Below are positions 46,327 through 56,001 of a stretch of 64,000 nucleotides of DNA, piece after piece (the first letter of the stretch is position 1; each line of letters starts with the position of its first letter). Where the stretch lies: positions 118,406-182,405 of the forward strand of contig NZ_WQLV01000009.1 of the NCBI RefSeq assembly GCF_009753675.1, in the 5' to 3' direction. Below the pieces are notes generated by a model that made no database searches, had not been told where the DNA came from, and was given only the letters and a program-made list of their open reading frames with translations. The position numbers and the translations under genes were made by a program. Source of the DNA: Parasedimentitalea huanghaiensis. Its GTDB lineage: Bacteria; Pseudomonadota; Alphaproteobacteria; Rhodobacterales; Rhodobacteraceae.

Positions 46327-47187
46327 TTAATCATCATCCTTGGGCAGTTTAAGGGCCATCTGATAAACCTTGCGACGCGGCAAGTCGTGGAGCTTCGACA
46401 CGATGTCAGCTGCATCTTTGACGGAGTTTTCCCTTAGGGCCGCACGCAAATCGCTTTCCAGATCCTCTGGGTTCACATCTTTGCTGTGTGAGCGATCAAC
46501 CAGAACAACAATTTCACCCTTCACACCATTTTCGGCCAATTGTGCGGCCAACTCACTAAGCGAAGCGCGACGGACCTCTTCAAATTTCTTGGTAATCTCC
46601 CGGCACAGGGCCGCTGGACGATCGCCCAAAACCTCGGCCATATCTGCCAGCGACGCGGCTACCCGTTTGGGAGATTCGTAAAAGATCAAAGTGCCGGGGA
46701 TTCGGCTGACCTCTTCTAATCGTTTTCGACGAGCACCGCTGGCATTTGGGAGAAAGCCGGCAAAAAAGAAGGCATCGGTGGGCAACCCGGCCAGTGTTAG
46801 TGCGGCCAATCCCGCCGACGCACCCGGCGCCACCGTGACCGCGTGGCCCGCTTCGGCAGCGGCGCGGCTAAGATCATACCCGGGATCCGCAATAAGCGGC
46901 ATACCTGCTTCGGAGGCATAGGCGACTGACTTGCCTTCAGCCAATGACGCAAGCAGCCCTGCACGGGCGCCCGTACCGCTGTGATCGTGGTAGGCAATGA
47001 CCCGACGCCCCTCCAAAGGCACGCCGTGGATTTCCATCAAGCGTCGCAGGGAACGGGTGTCTTCTGCTGCAATAACCTCGGCTGAGGCGAGCACATCCAG
47101 CGCCCGAAGCGTGATGTCGCGTGCGGTCCCAATTGGAGTGGCAACAAAGTGCAGCCCCGGAGACAATCTGACTTTCTGGTGATTCAA
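46327..47187 (-). CDS. rsmI: 16S rRNA C1402 2'-O-methyltransferase
   Basis: A 286-residue SAM-dependent methyltransferase of the tetrapyrrole-methylase fold: LHFVATPIGTARDITLRAL, then AEDTRSLRRLM, SEAGMPLIADPG and the SAM loop GASAGLAALTLAGLPTD. It methylates the ribose of C1402 in 16S rRNA. It is divergent from the LpoA-like gene, the same pairing as in enterobacteria. Confidence 0.95.
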   Translation of the reverse strand: MNHQKVRLSPGLHFVATPIGTARDITLRALDVLASAEVIAAEDTRSLRRLMEIHGVPLEGRRVIAYHDHSGTGARAGLLASLAEGKSVAYASEAGMPLIADPGYDLSRAAAEAGHAVTVAPGASAGLAALTLAGLPTDAFFFAGFLPNASGARRKRLEEVSRIPGTLIFYESPKRVAASLADMAEVLGDRPAALCREITKKFEEVRRASLSELAAQLAENGVKGEIVVLVDRSHSKDVNPEDLESDLRAALRENSVKDAADIVSKLHDLPRRKVYQMALKLPKDDD

Positions 47188-47273
47188 CGCTGGACCCGCC
47201 TATATCGTCGTTTATTATTCCCCCAACACCAACACGGCGTATCACCGCCGGATCAGGGAGTTTTAAGTCTATT

Positions 47274-48446
47274 ATGTTTGCTGTTTTCAAGCCCGCCCGC
47301 AAGGCCGCACTCGCGGCTATCTTCGCTGTATCCTCAATTGCTCTGAGCGCCTGTGACCCTATTGGGACCGGCGGCGGCCCAACCATCAACACGTCAAAGC
47401 CCGTTCCAGTGGCGCTATTGGTCCCGCGTGGGTCTGCGCAACAGGGTGATGCGGTTCTGGCGCAAAGTTTGGAAAATGCTGCGAGGCTGGCAATCGCCGA
47501 TTTGCAAGGCATTCAAATCGACCTGAAAGTCTATGACACTGCTGGCAATCCAGACACAGCTGCAGCCGCTGCGACGCAAGCGATCAGTGACGGCGCGCGC
47601 ATCATTTTGGGACCAGTCTACGCAGAGGCCGCAAATGCTGCTGGTGTGGCGGCAGCCAAACGTAATGTAAACGTGCTGGCATTCTCCAACAACTCCGCCA
47701 TTGCCGGTGGCAATGTCTTCATCTTGGGCGCAACATTTGACAATACCGCTCGCCGCCTGACCAGCTATGCCGCCCGTCAGGGCAAAGGAAATATGTTGGT
47801 GGTCAGTGGTGACGATGCTGCGGGCCAAGCCGGGCGTGCGTCGATCCAAAACGCTGCCGCAGCCACAGGTGCAAACGTTGTCGGCAACGTCAGTTATGAA
47901 TTGTCTCAACAGAGCGTGATCAACTCGGTTCAGACAATTCGCGATTCCGCAGCAAGCAAAGGCGCGACATCAATCTTTATGACGGCCACCACTGCCGGGG
48001 CGCTCCCATTGCTCACTCAGCTGTTGCCGGAAGCTGGCCTTGATCCTGCGACCACTCAGTACATTGGCCTGACACGCTGGGACATCCCGGCACAGACATT
48101 GGCGTTGCCGGGGGTTCAAGGTGGCTGGTTTGCGTTGCCAGATCCAACAAAGTCCACTCAGTTTCGCGACCGCTATAGTGCCACCTACGGCGGCGCCCCC
48201 CACTCCATTGGTGGGCTGGCTTATGACGGTATTGCAGCCATCGGTGCTCTTGTTAGTGCGGGCAAATCTGACGCTCTGACCGGAGCCGCCCTAACACAGG
48301 GATCTGGTTTCCAAGGGGTCAGCGGCATTTTCCGCCTGCGTCCTGACGGCACCAACGACCGTGGCCTTGCCATTGCAACAATCCAAGAACAGAAGGTCGT
48401 TGTCATTGACCCAGCCCCAAGCAGCTTCACCGGCGCCGGACTCTGA
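47274..48446 (+). CDS. LpoA-like penicillin-binding protein activator (lipoprotein)
   Basis: A 390-residue lipoprotein: signal peptide with lipobox LSAC near residue 26, then a type-1 periplasmic-binding fold (VPVALLVPRGSAQQGDAVL onward). It resembles the C-terminal domain of LpoA, the outer-membrane activator of PBP1A, without its N-terminal TPR part. Synteny with rsmI-yraN supports this. An alternative is an ABC-transport binding protein, but no transporter is near. The downstream glnD overlaps its end. Confidence 0.83.
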   Translation: MFAVFKPARKAALAAIFAVSSIALSACDPIGTGGGPTINTSKPVPVALLVPRGSAQQGDAVLAQSLENAARLAIADLQGIQIDLKVYDTAGNPDTAAAAATQAISDGARIILGPVYAEAANAAGVAAAKRNVNVLAFSNNSAIAGGNVFILGATFDNTARRLTSYAARQGKGNMLVVSGDDAAGQAGRASIQNAAAATGANVVGNVSYELSQQSVINSVQTIRDSAASKGATSIFMTATTAGALPLLTQLLPEAGLDPATTQYIGLTRWDIPAQTLALPGVQGGWFALPDPTKSTQFRDRYSATYGGAPHSIGGLAYDGIAAIGALVSAGKSDALTGAALTQGSGFQGVSGIFRLRPDGTNDRGLAIATIQEQKVVVIDPAPSSFTGAGL

Positions 48447-51234
48447 TCCGGCGGCCAGGGCCATTACCCGTTTTCCATTGGCCCTGGGCCCACTGGTCTG
48501 TGACCCAACTGCGATTTTCGACAGCGAAAAAATACGGTCACAGATCGATGATCTGGCCACCAGCAAAGACAATGCCACCTTGCGTGGCGAAGTTGTCCAG
48601 CTTTTGCGGGACGCCAACAAGGTTGGGCGGGCGTTGATCGCCGAGCAGTTCGCAAAATCGCCCTTTGATGCCCGCCCCATGACCCGGTCTTATACGTTTC
48701 TCACTGACGGTCTGGTCACTTCGGCCTTGTACGCAGCTAATGAGATTATGCATCCTGCCGCGACGCCAACCAGCAGTGAACGTATCGCTGTAATCTCGGT
48801 CGGCGGCTACGGTCGTGGTGAAATGGCACCAGCTTCGGATGTCGATCTGTTGTTCTTGACCCCCTACAAGATCACGGCCTGGGCCGAGAGCGTCATAGAA
48901 TCGATGCTCTATATTCTATGGGATCTGAAGTTGAAGGTTGGTCACGCCAGTCGTACCATCCAGGACTGCCTAAGATTAGGGCGCGAAGATTTCACCATCC
49001 GAACCGCGATGCTGGAGCACCGGTTTCTAGCAGGTGATCAGGATCTGGCCGACGAGTTGGATCAGCGGTTGACGCGTGATCTGTTTCAAGGAACCGCTCA
49101 TGAGTTCATCGAGGCCAAGCTGTCTGAACGCGAAGCGCGCCATATCAAGCAGGGCCAACGCTATATGGTTGAGCCCAATGTAAAAGAGGGCAAAGGCGGA
49201 TTGCGGGATCTGCAATCGATGTATTGGATCGCCAAGTATCTGTACCAGGTTCAAGACACCGCTGAACTGGTGCCACTGGGCCTGTTTGAACCAGAAGAGT
49301 TTGATCTGTTTGCCAAGGCCGAAAATTTTCTCTGGGCGGCGCGATCCCACCTGCATTTACTGACCAAACGCGCCTCTGAAGTTTTGTCGTTCGACATGCA
49401 GGTCGAGGTCGCCGAACGTATGGGCTACCAGGATGTGGCCGGTCGTCGCGCTGTCGAAATTTTCATGCAGGACTATTTCCGCCATGCCACCACGGTGGGG
49501 GATCTGACCCGGATTTTTCTGACCAAACTTGAAGCCAGCCATCAGAAAGGTGAACCCTTGCTGGAGCGGTTGTTCCGCCGGCGCCCCAAGACCAAACCGG
49601 GTTACACCGTGGTGAATAACCGTCTGGACGTCGTTGAGCCTGAGACCTTTTTGAACGACAAATTGAACCTGTTGCGGCTCTTCGAGGAAGGTCTGCGCAC
49701 GGGTATGCTGATCCACCCTGACGCGATGCGGTTGGTCACAGCCAATCTGGACCTAATCGATGATGATTTCCGCAAGACCCCCGAAGCACGCCGGATCTTT
49801 CTGGATTTGCTTCTGAAACACGGTAATCCCGAACGCGCCTTGCGGCGCATGAATGAACTGGGTGTGCTGTCGGCGTTCTTGCCCGAATTTGCACCTATCG
49901 TCGCAATGATGCAGTTCAACATGTATCATTCCTATACTGTGGACGAACATACGATTCAGGTCATCGTGAATTTTGCCGCTATCGAGCGGGAAGAGTTAGA
50001 AGAAGAATTACCTCTCAGCTCAAAAATCATGCGCAAAGGGCTGAATCGAAAAGTCCTGATGGTGGCAATGCTGTTGCACGACATCGGCAAGGGCCAGCCT
50101 GTTGATCACTCAATTTTGGGGGCGCAAATCGCGCGTAAGGTGGCGCCGCGGCTTGGACTAAACAAAGCCGACAGTGAAACCGTGGAATGGCTGGTGCGCT
50201 ATCACTTGCTTATGTCGGATATGGCGCAGAAACGTGACATCGCCGATCCGCGCACCGTCCGGGATTTTGCCAAGGCTGTAAAAACAGTGAAACGGCTGGA
50301 CCTGCTAACCGTGCTGACCGTTTGTGACATTCGTGGCGTTGGACCAAACACCTGGAACAACTGGAAAGCGGCGCTATTGCGGGCGCTGTATAAGCAGACC
50401 CGTGAAGCGCTAGAGAACGGCATGGAGGCGCTGAACCGCGAACTGCGCGGTACCAGTGCCAAAAAAGCTCTGCGGGCAGCTCTTCCGGATTGGCCCAAAG
50501 CTGTGCTCAAGAAAGAAACAGCACGTCATTATGATCCGTACTGGCAGGGATTGCATATCACTGGCCATGTGGATTTTGCCGAAATGCTGCGTGAACTGGA
50601 GCAAAGCGAGGACCCGGGGGATATCGTTATCCGGTTATTTCCCGATGATGACCGTGATGCCACGCGGGCTTGTTTTGTGATGCCAGACCACCCCGGAATT
50701 TTTGCCCGTGTGGCTGGCGCATTGGCACTGGTTGGCGCCAACGTCGTGGACGCGCGCAGCTATACCACTAAAGATGGCTACGTCACCGATGCCTTCTGGA
50801 TCCAGGATGCCGAAGGTCACCCCTTTGAGGCATCGCGCCTGCCCCGCCTTCGCCAAATGATCCGCAGAACCCTAAAAGGGGAAGTTGTTGCCCGTGATGC
50901 CTTCAAGGCGCGTGATAAAATCAAGAAACGCGAGCGCGCCTTTAACGTGCCAACCCATATCACCTTTGATAATGATGGATCCGAGATTTACACCATCATC
51001 GAAGTCGACACGCGCGACCGCCCTGGTTTGCTTTATGATCTGGCCCGCACCTTGACGGCTGCAAATGTCTATGTCGCCAATGCCGTCATAGCGACATATG
51101 GCGAACAGGTGGTCGACACGTTTTACGTCAAAGATATGTTTGGACTGAAATACTACGCGGCCTCAAAGCAACGGTTTCTTGAAAACAAGTTGCGCACAGC
51201 AATAGCCGAAGGCGCAAAGCGGGCACGGACATGA
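48406..51234 (+). CDS. glnD: [Protein-PII] uridylyltransferase/uridylyl-removing enzyme
   Basis: A protein of about 942 residues sensing glutamine. Nucleotidyltransferase GGYGRGEMAPASDVDLLF is near residue 127; the HD domain motif MLLHDIGKGQPVDHS near 555; two ACT domains close the protein (about 745-830 and 860-935, for example VDTRDRPGLLYDLA). It adds or removes UMP from PII. The start is uncertain: the frame is open from GTG 48361 inside the upstream lipoprotein gene; TTG 48406 (AGAAGG 9 nt before) and TTG 48478 are alternatives. It overlaps murJ by 4 nt. Confidence 0.94.
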   Translation: MTQPQAASPAPDSDPAARAITRFPLALGPLVCDPTAIFDSEKIRSQIDDLATSKDNATLRGEVVQLLRDANKVGRALIAEQFAKSPFDARPMTRSYTFLTDGLVTSALYAANEIMHPAATPTSSERIAVISVGGYGRGEMAPASDVDLLFLTPYKITAWAESVIESMLYILWDLKLKVGHASRTIQDCLRLGREDFTIRTAMLEHRFLAGDQDLADELDQRLTRDLFQGTAHEFIEAKLSEREARHIKQGQRYMVEPNVKEGKGGLRDLQSMYWIAKYLYQVQDTAELVPLGLFEPEEFDLFAKAENFLWAARSHLHLLTKRASEVLSFDMQVEVAERMGYQDVAGRRAVEIFMQDYFRHATTVGDLTRIFLTKLEASHQKGEPLLERLFRRRPKTKPGYTVVNNRLDVVEPETFLNDKLNLLRLFEEGLRTGMLIHPDAMRLVTANLDLIDDDFRKTPEARRIFLDLLLKHGNPERALRRMNELGVLSAFLPEFAPIVAMMQFNMYHSYTVDEHTIQVIVNFAAIEREELEEELPLSSKIMRKGLNRKVLMVAMLLHDIGKGQPVDHSILGAQIARKVAPRLGLNKADSETVEWLVRYHLLMSDMAQKRDIADPRTVRDFAKAVKTVKRLDLLTVLTVCDIRGVGPNTWNNWKAALLRALYKQTREALENGMEALNRELRGTSAKKALRAALPDWPKAVLKKETARHYDPYWQGLHITGHVDFAEMLRELEQSEDPGDIVIRLFPDDDRDATRACFVMPDHPGIFARVAGALALVGANVVDARSYTTKDGYVTDAFWIQDAEGHPFEASRLPRLRQMIRRTLKGEVVARDAFKARDKIKKRERAFNVPTHITFDNDGSEIYTIIEVDTRDRPGLLYDLARTLTAANVYVANAVIATYGEQVVDTFYVKDMFGLKYYAASKQRFLENKLRTAIAEGAKRART

Positions 51235-52781
51235 AGCCAATCAAGTTGTTATCCGGGTTCCTGACCGTTGGGTTCTGGACCCTCGCCAGCCGTATTCTGG
51301 GCTTTGCACGCGAGATCCTACTGACCGCCTATGTCGGGCCAGGCCCGGTGATGGACGCTTTTGTTGCGGCTTTCCGTCTGCCCAACATGTTTCGTCGTTT
51401 TTTTGCCGAGGGCGCGTTTAACGCCGCTTTTGTCCCAATGTTTGCCAAAAAGTTTGAGGCAGGCGACGATGCACAGGGATTTGCCCAATCGGCCCTCAAT
51501 TTGCTTCTGACAGCCGTTTTGGTGCTTGTTGGGTTCGGCATGGTGTTCATGCCAGCATTGGTCTGGGCAACAGCCAGCGGCTTTTCTGGCGATATGCGTT
51601 TCGACATGACCGTTGGGTTTGGCTACATCATGTTCCCCTACATTCTGCTCATGTCACTGGCTGCACTGTTTTCCGGCGTCCTGAACGCCACAGGCCGGTT
51701 TGCCGCGGCGGCGGCGGCCCCAGTGCTGCTGAACATCTTTGCCTGTTCGGCAATGGTGGCTGGGGCTGTGCTTGGCGGCGAGGTAATCATATGGCTGGTC
51801 TGGACCATACCCGTGGCAGGCGTGGCGCAGCTGGCTCTGGTTTGGGGGGCGGCCGAACGTGCAGGCATTCGTCTGCGCATTGGCAGACCCCGCCTCACCC
51901 AAGAGATGCGCAATCTGGTACGGGTCGCTGTTCCGGCAGCATTGGCTATGGGGGTGACACAGATCAATCTGGTGGTGGGTCAACTGGTGGCCTCGGATAT
52001 TGAAAACGCCGTCAGCTGGTTGTTTGTGGCCGACCGGTTGTATCAACTGCCATTGGGCGTCGTAGGAATTGCCGTCGGCATCGTATTGCTGCCTGACCTG
52101 TCACGCCGGTTGCGCGCCGGGGACGATACCGGTGCACGGGATGCTTTTTCCCGCGCTGGAGAGTTCTCGCTTATGCTGACAATCCCCTCAACTGTTGCCT
52201 TTCTGGTGATGCCGATACCGCTGGTGTCGGTGCTGTATGAACGCGGAGCAACAGGCCCTGAAGATGTCACCGCCATTGCCCTCGCGGTTGCTGTCTACGG
52301 CGTGGGCCTGCCCTCATTTGTGCTGCACAAGCTGCTGCAACCGCTGTATTTCGCCCGCGAAGACACCAAATCACCGTTCCGCTTTGCACTGGTAGCGATG
52401 GTGGTGAACGCAGCACTGGCCTTTGGCCTGAAACCAGTGGTCGGCTGGATAGCCCCTGCTGTCGCAGCCTCGGCCGCAGGCTGGGTGATGGTGGCCCTAC
52501 TGATATTCGGAGCACGGGGAATGGGAGAGGTTGCCCGCTTTGACGCCCGCTTTCACCGTCGTGTCTGGCGCATCGTAGCTGCATCTGCCGTGATGGGTGT
52601 GGTTCTGCTAGCACTGGTATCAACATTTGGCTGGCTCTTCACCCTGCCAAGCTGGCGATATCTGGCTCTTCTGGGTCTGATTATTCTTGGCGCAATCAGC
52701 TACTTCGGTGCGGGTCAACTTCTTGGCGCTTTCAAACTGGGTGAGTTCAAACGTGCCATGCGCCGCGGCGGCCACACATGA
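51231..52781 (+). CDS. murJ: Lipid II flippase MurJ
   Basis: A 516-residue MOP-superfamily membrane protein with about 14 membrane segments. The N-terminal signature SRILGFAREILLTAYVG, then FRLPNMFRRFFAEGAFNAAF, is typical. It moves lipid II across the inner membrane. It overlaps glnD (ATGA) and the Crp-family gene downstream (ATGA), so all three are one transcription unit. Confidence 0.96.
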   Translation: MKPIKLLSGFLTVGFWTLASRILGFAREILLTAYVGPGPVMDAFVAAFRLPNMFRRFFAEGAFNAAFVPMFAKKFEAGDDAQGFAQSALNLLLTAVLVLVGFGMVFMPALVWATASGFSGDMRFDMTVGFGYIMFPYILLMSLAALFSGVLNATGRFAAAAAAPVLLNIFACSAMVAGAVLGGEVIIWLVWTIPVAGVAQLALVWGAAERAGIRLRIGRPRLTQEMRNLVRVAVPAALAMGVTQINLVVGQLVASDIENAVSWLFVADRLYQLPLGVVGIAVGIVLLPDLSRRLRAGDDTGARDAFSRAGEFSLMLTIPSTVAFLVMPIPLVSVLYERGATGPEDVTAIALAVAVYGVGLPSFVLHKLLQPLYFAREDTKSPFRFALVAMVVNAALAFGLKPVVGWIAPAVAASAAGWVMVALLIFGARGMGEVARFDARFHRRVWRIVAASAVMGVVLLALVSTFGWLFTLPSWRYLALLGLIILGAISYFGAGQLLGAFKLGEFKRAMRRGGHT

Positions 52782-53365
52782 CCCAGCTGACATGCCCCGC
52801 TGGAACCGTTCTGTTCACACCCGGTCAGGACTGCCCGGGCTTTGTGCGCCTGACCAAAGGTACGGTGCGCGTCTCGCTCACCGCAGCCAACGGGCGCGAG
52901 GTGGTACTGTACCGGGTTGGGCCGGGGGACGTCTGCCTGCAAACCTTTGCCTGCTTGACCGATGGTAGAACCTACTCTGCAGAAGGTATTGCCGAAACGC
53001 AGCTTAGCGGCGAAATCATACCTCACGCTGATTTTCGCAGTGCAATGACCCGCGACGACGCATTCCGCACCGAAATCATGACTGCGGTTGCACGGCGCTT
53101 TGGCGATTATGAGCAGCTGGTCGAAGACGTCGCCCTCACCGGGTTTGATGCGCGGTTGGCCCGGGTGCTGCTGCGACTGGCTGATGATCAGGGGCGTCTG
53201 TCAATCACACACGACGCTTTAGCCGCCGAAACGGCATCAGGACGCGCTTTTGTCAGCCGTCGTCTACGTGAACTGTCTCGTCTGGAACTGGTTGAAACAC
53301 ACCGTGGCGGGTTGCAAATTTTGGACCGCCCCGGATTAATTGCTGTTTCTCAAGACCAACGGTGA
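52778..53365 (+). CDS. Crp/Fnr-family transcriptional regulator
   Basis: A 195-residue regulator: cyclic-nucleotide-binding-like beta-roll (residues 1-110, with GREVVLYRVGPGDVCL) and a C-terminal winged helix (ALAAETASGRAFVSRRLREL). Cys residues at 6, 19, 51 and 58 could sense redox or sulfur species, but no Fe-S cluster motif is clear. It overlaps murJ by 4 nt. A palindrome at its stop lies before the DUF2892 gene, a likely target. Confidence 0.85.
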   Translation: MTQLTCPAGTVLFTPGQDCPGFVRLTKGTVRVSLTAANGREVVLYRVGPGDVCLQTFACLTDGRTYSAEGIAETQLSGEIIPHADFRSAMTRDDAFRTEIMTAVARRFGDYEQLVEDVALTGFDARLARVLLRLADDQGRLSITHDALAAETASGRAFVSRRLRELSRLELVETHRGGLQILDRPGLIAVSQDQR

Positions 53366-53376
53366 CACTGTCACCG
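53360..53376. promoter_or_regulatory. Palindrome between the Crp-family and DUF2892 genes
   Basis: CGGTGACA - c - TGTCACCG, overlapping the stop codon of the Crp-family gene and 60 nt before DUF2892. The spacing is shorter than a classical Crp site, so the binding factor is uncertain. Confidence 0.45.
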
Positions 53377-53436
53377 ACAGCCCAAGCCTCAGGGGCTAAA
53401 GTCCGTTCAAACGCGCTAGTTTGAAAGGAAAAGACC

Positions 53437-53634
53437 ATGCCCTGCAACGAAGGCTTTCTAGACCGCGCCCTGCGCATCATCCTCGGATGTGTACTGCTGT
53501 CATTGATTTTCATCGGCCCGCAAACCATGTGGGGGCTCGTCGGAATCATCCCGCTGACCACTGGTCTGATGGGCTTTTGCCCACTTTACCGGATCATCGG
53601 TCTCAACACCTGCCCAATAAAGAAACAGAACTAG
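53437..53634 (+). CDS. DUF2892 (YgaP-like) small membrane protein
   Basis: A 65-residue protein of the DUF2892/YgaP transmembrane type: an N-terminal NEGFLDRALRIILG, two membrane hairpins and a late CPLYRIIGLNTCP, with two Cys. Such proteins often stand next to rhodanese or sulfide-responsive regulators. Here the Crp-family gene precedes it by 71 nt, which suggests a redox or sulfur theme (inference). Confidence 0.85.
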   Translation: MPCNEGFLDRALRIILGCVLLSLIFIGPQTMWGLVGIIPLTTGLMGFCPLYRIIGLNTCPIKKQN

Positions 53635-53644
53635 AGTCCGCCAC

Positions 53645-53702
53645 AGCGCTGCGCCTCTGCGCGGCGCTACGCCCAACGCCTTGTGGCTCATCGACGATGA
53701 GC
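53645..53702. terminator. Paired hairpins between convergent DUF2892 and rhomboid genes
   Basis: AGCGC-t-GCGC / GCGC-g-GCGCT (53645-53668) and GCTCATC-gac-GATGAGC (53686-53702), with the 10-mer CGCCCAACGC between them. They probably end both transcripts; there is no clear T run. Confidence 0.5.
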
Positions 53703-53727
53703 TTCAAGGGGGCGGGAGTGCACCATC

Positions 53728-54414
53728 TTAGTCGCGGCGGATATTGCTTCGAATGCGGGCCCAACCGCCCGGAGCAAGGAAAAATGACAGCCCAAATCCA
53801 GTTGCAAACCCCGCCAAATCCGCAACCCAGTCCTTTTGGCCACCAAACAGCAGACCAAACAGCAGCTGAATCCCCATCAGGAAAGCAATCAGTGTAAAGG
53901 CACGGCTTTGCTGGGCGCCAACCAGCGCCAAAGATCGCCAAAGTAGATAGGTAAAGGCTCCGATCAACCCGTAGACCGCAGGAAAGCCACCGTAGAGCCA
54001 CTGGGATGAGTTCACCAATAGCGCATAACCCAGCGCCCCACCGATACCAGAGAGCAAAAAGATCACGACCATGGCGAGATTTCCCATGACTTCACCAACC
54101 ATTTTGCCCATGGCCAAAACAAACACACAGACAAACAACGCCTGGGTAAAGGCCCCATGCACAAAGGTGTAGGACACAAATCGCATCATGTGCTCAGCTG
54201 GCCAGCGATCCGTTTCCCACATCGACCAGAAGAGTTCGCTGTGAAAGCCGTAGGTGTGCAGGGCATCTAGCCGCCACCCAATCGCGCCGGGGCCACCAAT
54301 GATGCCACGTGCGCCGAGGGAAAACACCAGCTCAATCCCCATGATGAACAAAGCCAGCGCCACCACGGCAGGGGGAAGCGTATTAACCGGAGATGGATTG
54401 GGGTCGCTGCTCAT
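53728..54414 (-). CDS. Rhomboid-like protein lacking catalytic residues
   Basis: A 228-residue membrane protein with six to seven hydrophobic segments. It follows the rhomboid plan: WP-rich loop with FVSYTFVHGAFTQALF, then a segment GGFPAVYGLIGAF where active rhomboids have GxSG, and WVADLAGFATGFGLS where they have the catalytic His (AHLGG-like). Both Ser and His are replaced (Phe/Pro and Asp), so it should be proteolytically inactive. Its role may be binding or trafficking of membrane proteins. It is divergent from trpS. Confidence 0.8.
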   Translation of the reverse strand: MSSDPNPSPVNTLPPAVVALALFIMGIELVFSLGARGIIGGPGAIGWRLDALHTYGFHSELFWSMWETDRWPAEHMMRFVSYTFVHGAFTQALFVCVFVLAMGKMVGEVMGNLAMVVIFLLSGIGGALGYALLVNSSQWLYGGFPAVYGLIGAFTYLLWRSLALVGAQQSRAFTLIAFLMGIQLLFGLLFGGQKDWVADLAGFATGFGLSFFLAPGGWARIRSNIRRD

Positions 54415-54539
54415 TTCAATAACTCCTTGGCCACTTGTGGCTGTTCTTTAACCATCTCAGGACGTGCCGCCTGTTGACGATAGCTGATCCCATGGGTAAG
54501 GCACCTGAGATCGTAATTCCAGACGGGAGTTATCGCCAG

Positions 54540-55568
54540 ATGAGCGAAACCAGTTTTACCCCGCGTGTGTTCTCGGGCATTCAGCCGTCCGGCAACCTGC
54601 ACCTGGGCAACTACTTGGGCGCAATCAAGCGCTTTGTCGATATGCAGGGCTCGGATTTCGAGACCGTTTATTGCATGGTGGACATGCATGCGATCACCGT
54701 CTGGCAAAACCCCCAGGATCTGATGAAATCCACCCGCGAGTTGTGCGCCGGTTTCATCGCCAGTGGCATCGACCCAGAGCAATCAATCCTGATCAATCAG
54801 AGCCAGGTCCCTGAGCACGCCCAACTGGCGTGGATTTTCAATTGCATCGCCCGCATGGGCTGGATGCAGCGGATGACACAGTTTAAGGACAAGGCCGGTA
54901 AAAACTCACAGAACGCCTCATTGGGGCTGTTTGCTTACCCAGCGCTGATGGCCGCGGACATTCTGGTTTACCACGCCACCCACGTGCCCGTGGGCGACGA
55001 TCAGAAACAACATCTGGAGCTGACCCGCGACATCGCGGCCAAGTTCAACCATGACTATGGCGTTGATTTCTTCCCGATGACCGAGCCGGTGATCAAAGGT
55101 GCCGCTACACGGGTGATGAGCCTGCGAGATGGGTCGAAGAAAATGTCAAAGTCAGATGCGTCAGATGCAAGCCGTATCAACATGACAGATGACGCGGACA
55201 CATTGGCCAAAAAGATCCGCAAGGCGAAAACTGATCCGGATGCACTGCCAAGTGAAGCAAAGGGTCTGGAAGAGCGCCCCGAGGCACGCAATCTCGTCAA
55301 TATCTATGCTGCACTAAATGACCAAAGCGTCGATGCCGTGCTGACCGAGGTTGGCGGAAAACAATTTGGCGAATTCAAGCCGATGCTGGCTGATCTGGCG
55401 GTTGCCAAGCTTGCTCCGATAGCGGCAGAAATGGCAAGATTGATGAATGAACAAACAGAGATTGACCGCATACTGTCTCGTGGTGCAGAACGGGCGCGAG
55501 ACATCACTGCGCCGATTCTGCGCAAGACATATGACATTGTGGGTATGGTTCCGCCTACCACATTGTAA
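54540..55568 (+). CDS. trpS: Tryptophanyl-tRNA synthetase
   Basis: A 342-residue class I synthetase. The HIGH-type motif is [19 protein letters not shown] (residues 12-30) and KMSKS is intact ([12 protein letters not shown] near residue 200). It charges tRNA-Trp. The start ATG 54540 is 12 nt from GGGAG; an upstream open frame to 54435 lies in the promoter of the divergent rhomboid gene. It is followed by a csp gene. Confidence 0.96.
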   Translation: MSETSFTPRVFSGIQPSGNLHLGNYLGAIKRFVDMQGSDFETVYCMVDMHAITVWQNPQDLMKSTRELCAGFIASGIDPEQSILINQSQVPEHAQLAWIFNCIARMGWMQRMTQFKDKAGKNSQNASLGLFAYPALMAADILVYHATHVPVGDDQKQHLELTRDIAAKFNHDYGVDFFPMTEPVIKGAATRVMSLRDGSKKMSKSDASDASRINMTDDADTLAKKIRKAKTDPDALPSEAKGLEERPEARNLVNIYAALNDQSVDAVLTEVGGKQFGEFKPMLADLAVAKLAPIAAEMARLMNEQTEIDRILSRGAERARDITAPILRKTYDIVGMVPPTTL

Positions 55569-55626
55569 TAACTGAACGACAACAAGCCCTTACACGTTGT
55601 TTGGGCGACATACTGGAGAAAATCGG

Positions 55627-55833
55627 ATGGCTAACGGCACCGTAAAATGGTTTAACGCAACTAAAGGTTTCGGCTTTATTGAGCCAGAAGCAGGCGGAAA
55701 AGACGTGTTTGTACACATTTCTGCTGTTGAGCGTTCGGGCCTGAACGGCCTCAACGACAACCAGAAAGTTTCCTACGAGCTGGAAACTGGCCGTGATGGC
55801 AAAGAATCTGCTGGTTCGCTGAAACTGCTGTAA
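55627..55833 (+). CDS. CspA-family cold-shock protein (second copy)
   Basis: A 68-residue cold-shock domain with KWFNATKGFGFI and DVFVHIS intact; nearly the same as the protein at 2359 in its first half and diverging toward the C-terminus. CTGGAG precedes the ATG by 9 nt. It has its own strong terminator. It acts as an RNA chaperone. Confidence 0.95.
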   Translation: MANGTVKWFNATKGFGFIEPEAGGKDVFVHISAVERSGLNGLNDNQKVSYELETGRDGKESAGSLKLL

Positions 55834-55866
55834 TTCAGTTTCTTGCAGCTTGAGCTGCAGACATTT

Positions 55867-55897
55867 AGAAGCCGCCCTTTTCAAGGGCGGCTTCTTT
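55867..55897 (+). terminator. Rho-independent terminator of the csp gene
   Basis: Perfect stem AGAAGCCGCCCTT - ttc - AAGGGCGGCTTCT followed by TT and a T-rich tract; it lies 34 nt after the stop codon. Confidence 0.88.
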
Positions 55898-56001
55898 CAT
55901 TTCATGAAAGCACAAATAGATCTTAAACAGAGCCCTGCCCCCCCGAAAATGACGGAATAGCCATTGGTGGTATTGGGAGCAACGGAAGTGACTGTTAGCG
56001 A

